A stretch of 64,000 nt of DNA from a bacterium (GTDB lineage: Bacteria; Bacillota; Bacilli; Lactobacillales; Streptococcaceae). The stretch is taken from the NCBI GenBank assembly GCA_905221215.1, contig CAJNCI010000002.1, positions 1 to 64,000 on the forward strand, written 5' to 3'. A program made the translations under genes and the position numbers. Each line of letters starts with the position of its first letter. The first letter of the stretch is position 1. The notes below the pieces were generated by a model. That model was given only the letters and a program-made list of their open reading frames with translations. It had not been told where the DNA came from and did not search any database. Below are positions 61,881 through 64,000 of this stretch, in pieces.

Positions 61881-63224
61881 TTAAAATGTTTGGCGTTTTG
61901 CTTTACGCTCGGCACGACCACGAGCACGATTTTCAGCACGCTTGGTCTTGCGGCGTTTTTCATCAACCGCCCATTGAATCTTCTTCTTATAACCTGGTTT
62001 GACTTTTTTCTTTTTCTTTTTAACCAAACCAATCATTTCAATATCAAGCTTATCTTGTTTTTTCTCACGGTTGGCACGACGATCACGGTCATAGGTATCT
62101 TGGAATTCTCCATCTTTTACCATTTTCGGAGTAAACTTGATTCCTAATTTCTCCAACTCACGGATATCCGAGTCATCACTTGGCTGATAAAGAGTAATAG
62201 CTGTCCCTGGTAGGCCGTTTCGCCCGGTACGACCAACACGGTGCACAAAGAAGGACAAATCTTGCGGAATCGCATCATTGATGACATGACTGACACCTTC
62301 AATGTCAATCCCACGCGCCGCCAAGTCTGTAGCGACAATGTACTCAAAATCCAGATTTTTTACCTGATTCATGATTCGCTTACGTTCACGAGGGGCAATA
62401 TCTCCATGAATCTTCGCTACCTTCAATCCTTGAGCAGTCAGATATGAATGCAATTCATCAGCACGTGTTTTAGTGTTAACAAAAATCATTGCTAAATAAG
62501 GCTGCATCAACTGAGTCAATTGATAAATTTGAGCGTTCTTGTCACGTCCCTTGGTAGAAATCAACCAATTATCAATAGTATCAGAAATAACCGTTTTGGT
62601 CTTGATTTTCTCCATAACAGGATTTGATAAGTATTTTTTCAAGAATGGTTGCAATTTTTGTGGAATAGTCGCTGAGAAGACCATGAATTGCAGGTCTTTT
62701 GGAAGACTTCCAGCAATCTTATCAACAGTTTCCAAGAATCCCATATCCAAGGTCATATCTGCCTCATCGACAACAAAGGTCTTGGCCTTGTGAATAGCTA
62801 GGTCACCAGACTTAACCAAGTCGTAGATACGGCCTGGCGTTCCGATAACAATATGAGGCTGATTACTTGCCAATTTCTCAATTTGGCGAGCCTTATCCGT
62901 ACCACCCACATAATTAACCACACGAACTTCCACTTCTGAGTGGGCAGCAATCTGACGGGCTGCTTGGTAAATTTGAGTAGCCAACTCACGACTAGGTGCA
63001 GTAATCACTGCTTGTACACTATCGCTAGCTTCATCTAATTGCTGGAAAATCGGTAACAAGAAAGTATGTGTCTTACCCGAACCTGTTTTTGATTCACCGA
63101 CTAGGTCACGACCTGCCAAAACAATAGGAATTAACTTATCTTGTACCTCTGTAGGAGTTGTAAATTTTAACTCCTCTAAGGCTTCTCTAATATAGTTTTT
63201 AAACTGAAATTTCGTAAATGACAT
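61881..63224 (-). CDS. DEAD-box RNA helicase
   Basis: 447 aa. Q motif FTTPTEVQDKLIP, motif I ESKTGSGKTHTFLLP (~44), Ia APSRELA, II VVDEADMTLDMGF (~150), III FSATIP, IV IFVNTKTRADEL, V TDLAARGIDIEGV and VI HRVGRTGRNG (~335). A basic Lys/Arg-rich tail of about 70 residues follows. CshB-like in layout; roles in ribosome assembly or mRNA decay are typical of the family. Confidence 0.95.
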   Translation of the reverse strand: MSFTKFQFKNYIREALEELKFTTPTEVQDKLIPIVLAGRDLVGESKTGSGKTHTFLLPIFQQLDEASDSVQAVITAPSRELATQIYQAARQIAAHSEVEVRVVNYVGGTDKARQIEKLASNQPHIVIGTPGRIYDLVKSGDLAIHKAKTFVVDEADMTLDMGFLETVDKIAGSLPKDLQFMVFSATIPQKLQPFLKKYLSNPVMEKIKTKTVISDTIDNWLISTKGRDKNAQIYQLTQLMQPYLAMIFVNTKTRADELHSYLTAQGLKVAKIHGDIAPRERKRIMNQVKNLDFEYIVATDLAARGIDIEGVSHVINDAIPQDLSFFVHRVGRTGRNGLPGTAITLYQPSDDSDIRELEKLGIKFTPKMVKDGEFQDTYDRDRRANREKKQDKLDIEMIGLVKKKKKKVKPGYKKKIQWAVDEKRRKTKRAENRARGRAERKAKRQTF

Positions 63225-63364
63225 AATATCCTCGATTCTATCTATCCCATCAATTATACCACATTTTATTCCATTTCAGTAGTCTCACTTATTTAGGCTA
63301 TTTCCTGTAGCTTTTCTAGTCAGAAAAAGGCTGGAATTTGAGAATCCCAACCTCTTTTCAGTTA

Positions 63365-64000
63365 TTATTTCCAGTTTAACATAGCATTCAAGCCATAGTG
63401 ATCACTGACTTGTGGACTCTTGTTACCATCAAATACGACATGTAAATTTTCTACCGCTAACTCTTTGGTAGTAAAGACATAATCGATTCGAAGGGGTTCA
63501 GTGTTCCCTTTCCAGCCATCAATTTCTGGTGGAACGGTATAGCTACCACTTTTCTCTTGAGCAACTTCAAATGCGTCTTGTAAGCCTAATGGACTAGCTA
63601 AAATAGCTTGGTATCCTTCCTGACCAGCTGGGTTGTTGAAATCTCCAGCAAGCAAAAGTGGCTTGTTCAATTCTTTCAAGACAGCCTCAAATCGTGCCCA
63701 TTCTTCTTGGAAACCTTTATCCCACCAAGAGAGATGAACACTGGCAACTGCTAGCTCCTTACCATCGACTACAGTCTCAGCTAGGGCAACACGACGAGTA
63801 TGATAGTCTGTTGGATCATCCACATCTGAAACCAAAATTTCTCTGGCTTCAATCGGTGTTTTAGATAAGATTGCCACACCTTCATGATAGCGGTCATAAC
63901 CGATATGATTATAGGCCCAGGTCCAGTAGTAATTTTTTCCTTGCTCTAACAACTTCTCAACCAAAAGTCTAACATAGTGATCTTGGTGAATAGGCTCAGC
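63365..64000 (-). CDS. Endonuclease/exonuclease/phosphatase family protein (5' part outside window)
   Basis: The C-terminal ~211 residues are inside the window; the frame stays open to the edge (AEPIHQDHYVRLLVEKLLEQG). YNHIGYDRYHEGVAILSKTPI, VASVHLSWWDKGFQEEW, LLAGDFNNPAGQEGY and DHYGLNAML are EEP-fold motifs with catalytic His, Asp, Asn and the last His. Likely a phosphodiesterase or nuclease of the sphingomyelinase/exonuclease III-like group; substrate unknown. Confidence 0.9.
   Translation of the reverse strand, partial: AEPIHQDHYVRLLVEKLLEQGKNYYWTWAYNHIGYDRYHEGVAILSKTPIEAREILVSDVDDPTDYHTRRVALAETVVDGKELAVASVHLSWWDKGFQEEWARFEAVLKELNKPLLLAGDFNNPAGQEGYQAILASPLGLQDAFEVAQEKSGSYTVPPEIDGWKGNTEPLRIDYVFTTKELAVENLHVVFDGNKSPQVSDHYGLNAMLNWK

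Noticed and set aside
1..64000. CRISPR array or cas genes
   Set aside because: No regularly spaced direct repeats with unique spacers and no Cas-like proteins were seen on either strand.

Overview
The window is chromosomal DNA of a mitis-group streptococcus (Streptococcus pneumoniae, S. pseudopneumoniae or S. mitis). The evidence is four BOX repeats, an ISL3-family transposase end, an ssrA (tmRNA) gene whose tag reads AKNNTSYALAA, streptococcus-specific genes (cppA, pgdA, the apbE/flavoprotein cluster) and an SMK-type SAM riboswitch before metK. I cannot fix the species by reading alone.

Layout. 1-640: 3' end of an ISL3-type insertion sequence. 700-9960 (mostly minus strand): guaA, a GntR regulator between two BOX repeats, an EamA exporter, a serine beta-lactamase-like hydrolase, cppA, an aquaglyceroporin, an ATP-grasp enzyme and two esterases. 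10070-19050: thiI-cysteine desulfurase pair, a small membrane-anchored protein, ftsK and the fruR-fruK-fruA fructose operon with a CcpA (cre) site. 19208-19840: tRNA-Ser(GGA) and ssrA. 19900-23500: SGNH hydrolase, HAD phosphatase, CapA-like protein and peptide deformylase (def).

23531-41182 is a foreign element of about 17.65 kb inserted between def and rlmB. Its ends are 21-bp inverted repeats (19/21 identical), and a TATAAT sits just outside each end. It therefore interrupts the -10 box of the rlmB promoter and rebuilds it on both sides. At the right end it carries a TnpX-like large serine recombinase, a TnpW-like small protein, a Replic_Relax-family protein, a TraD/VirD4-like coupling ATPase, an orphan MT-A70 methyltransferase and small membrane proteins. 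It has no pilus or mating-pore genes, so it looks like an integrative mobilizable element (IME). The left and middle parts hold cargo on the minus strand: an OLD-TOPRIM nuclease/UvrD-like helicase pair resembling Gabija, a six-gene operon with two lipoproteins, a small serine recombinase beside two oppositely oriented 28-bp sites, two paralogous unknown proteins with twin leader hairpins, an unknown 306-aa protein, and several short unknown genes. Two intergenic stretches look like small RNA genes. The word TTCGAA is about eight times denser in the element than in the flanks by my hand count.

41195-64000 returns to the core genome: rlmB, trxB, a polar amino-acid ABC transporter, an Spx/ArsC-like protein, ogt, GNAT, DUF1836, hemolysin III, pdxST, NADH oxidase, and a flavin cluster in which a cytosolic ApbE sits beside an oxidoreductase with two C-terminal flavinylation motifs. 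Then come DUF896, glyS and glyQ behind a glycine T-box with an unusual duplication of the glyQ start, an aldo/keto reductase, pgdA, metK behind its riboswitch, a DEAD-box helicase and a truncated endonuclease/phosphatase gene.

The most interesting material is in the element: the compact Gabija-like pair, the possible invertible or resolution segment between a promoter and the lipoprotein operon, the paired paralogs with shared leaders, the RNA-like loci and the clear att architecture. All statements come from reading the sequence; no database search was run.
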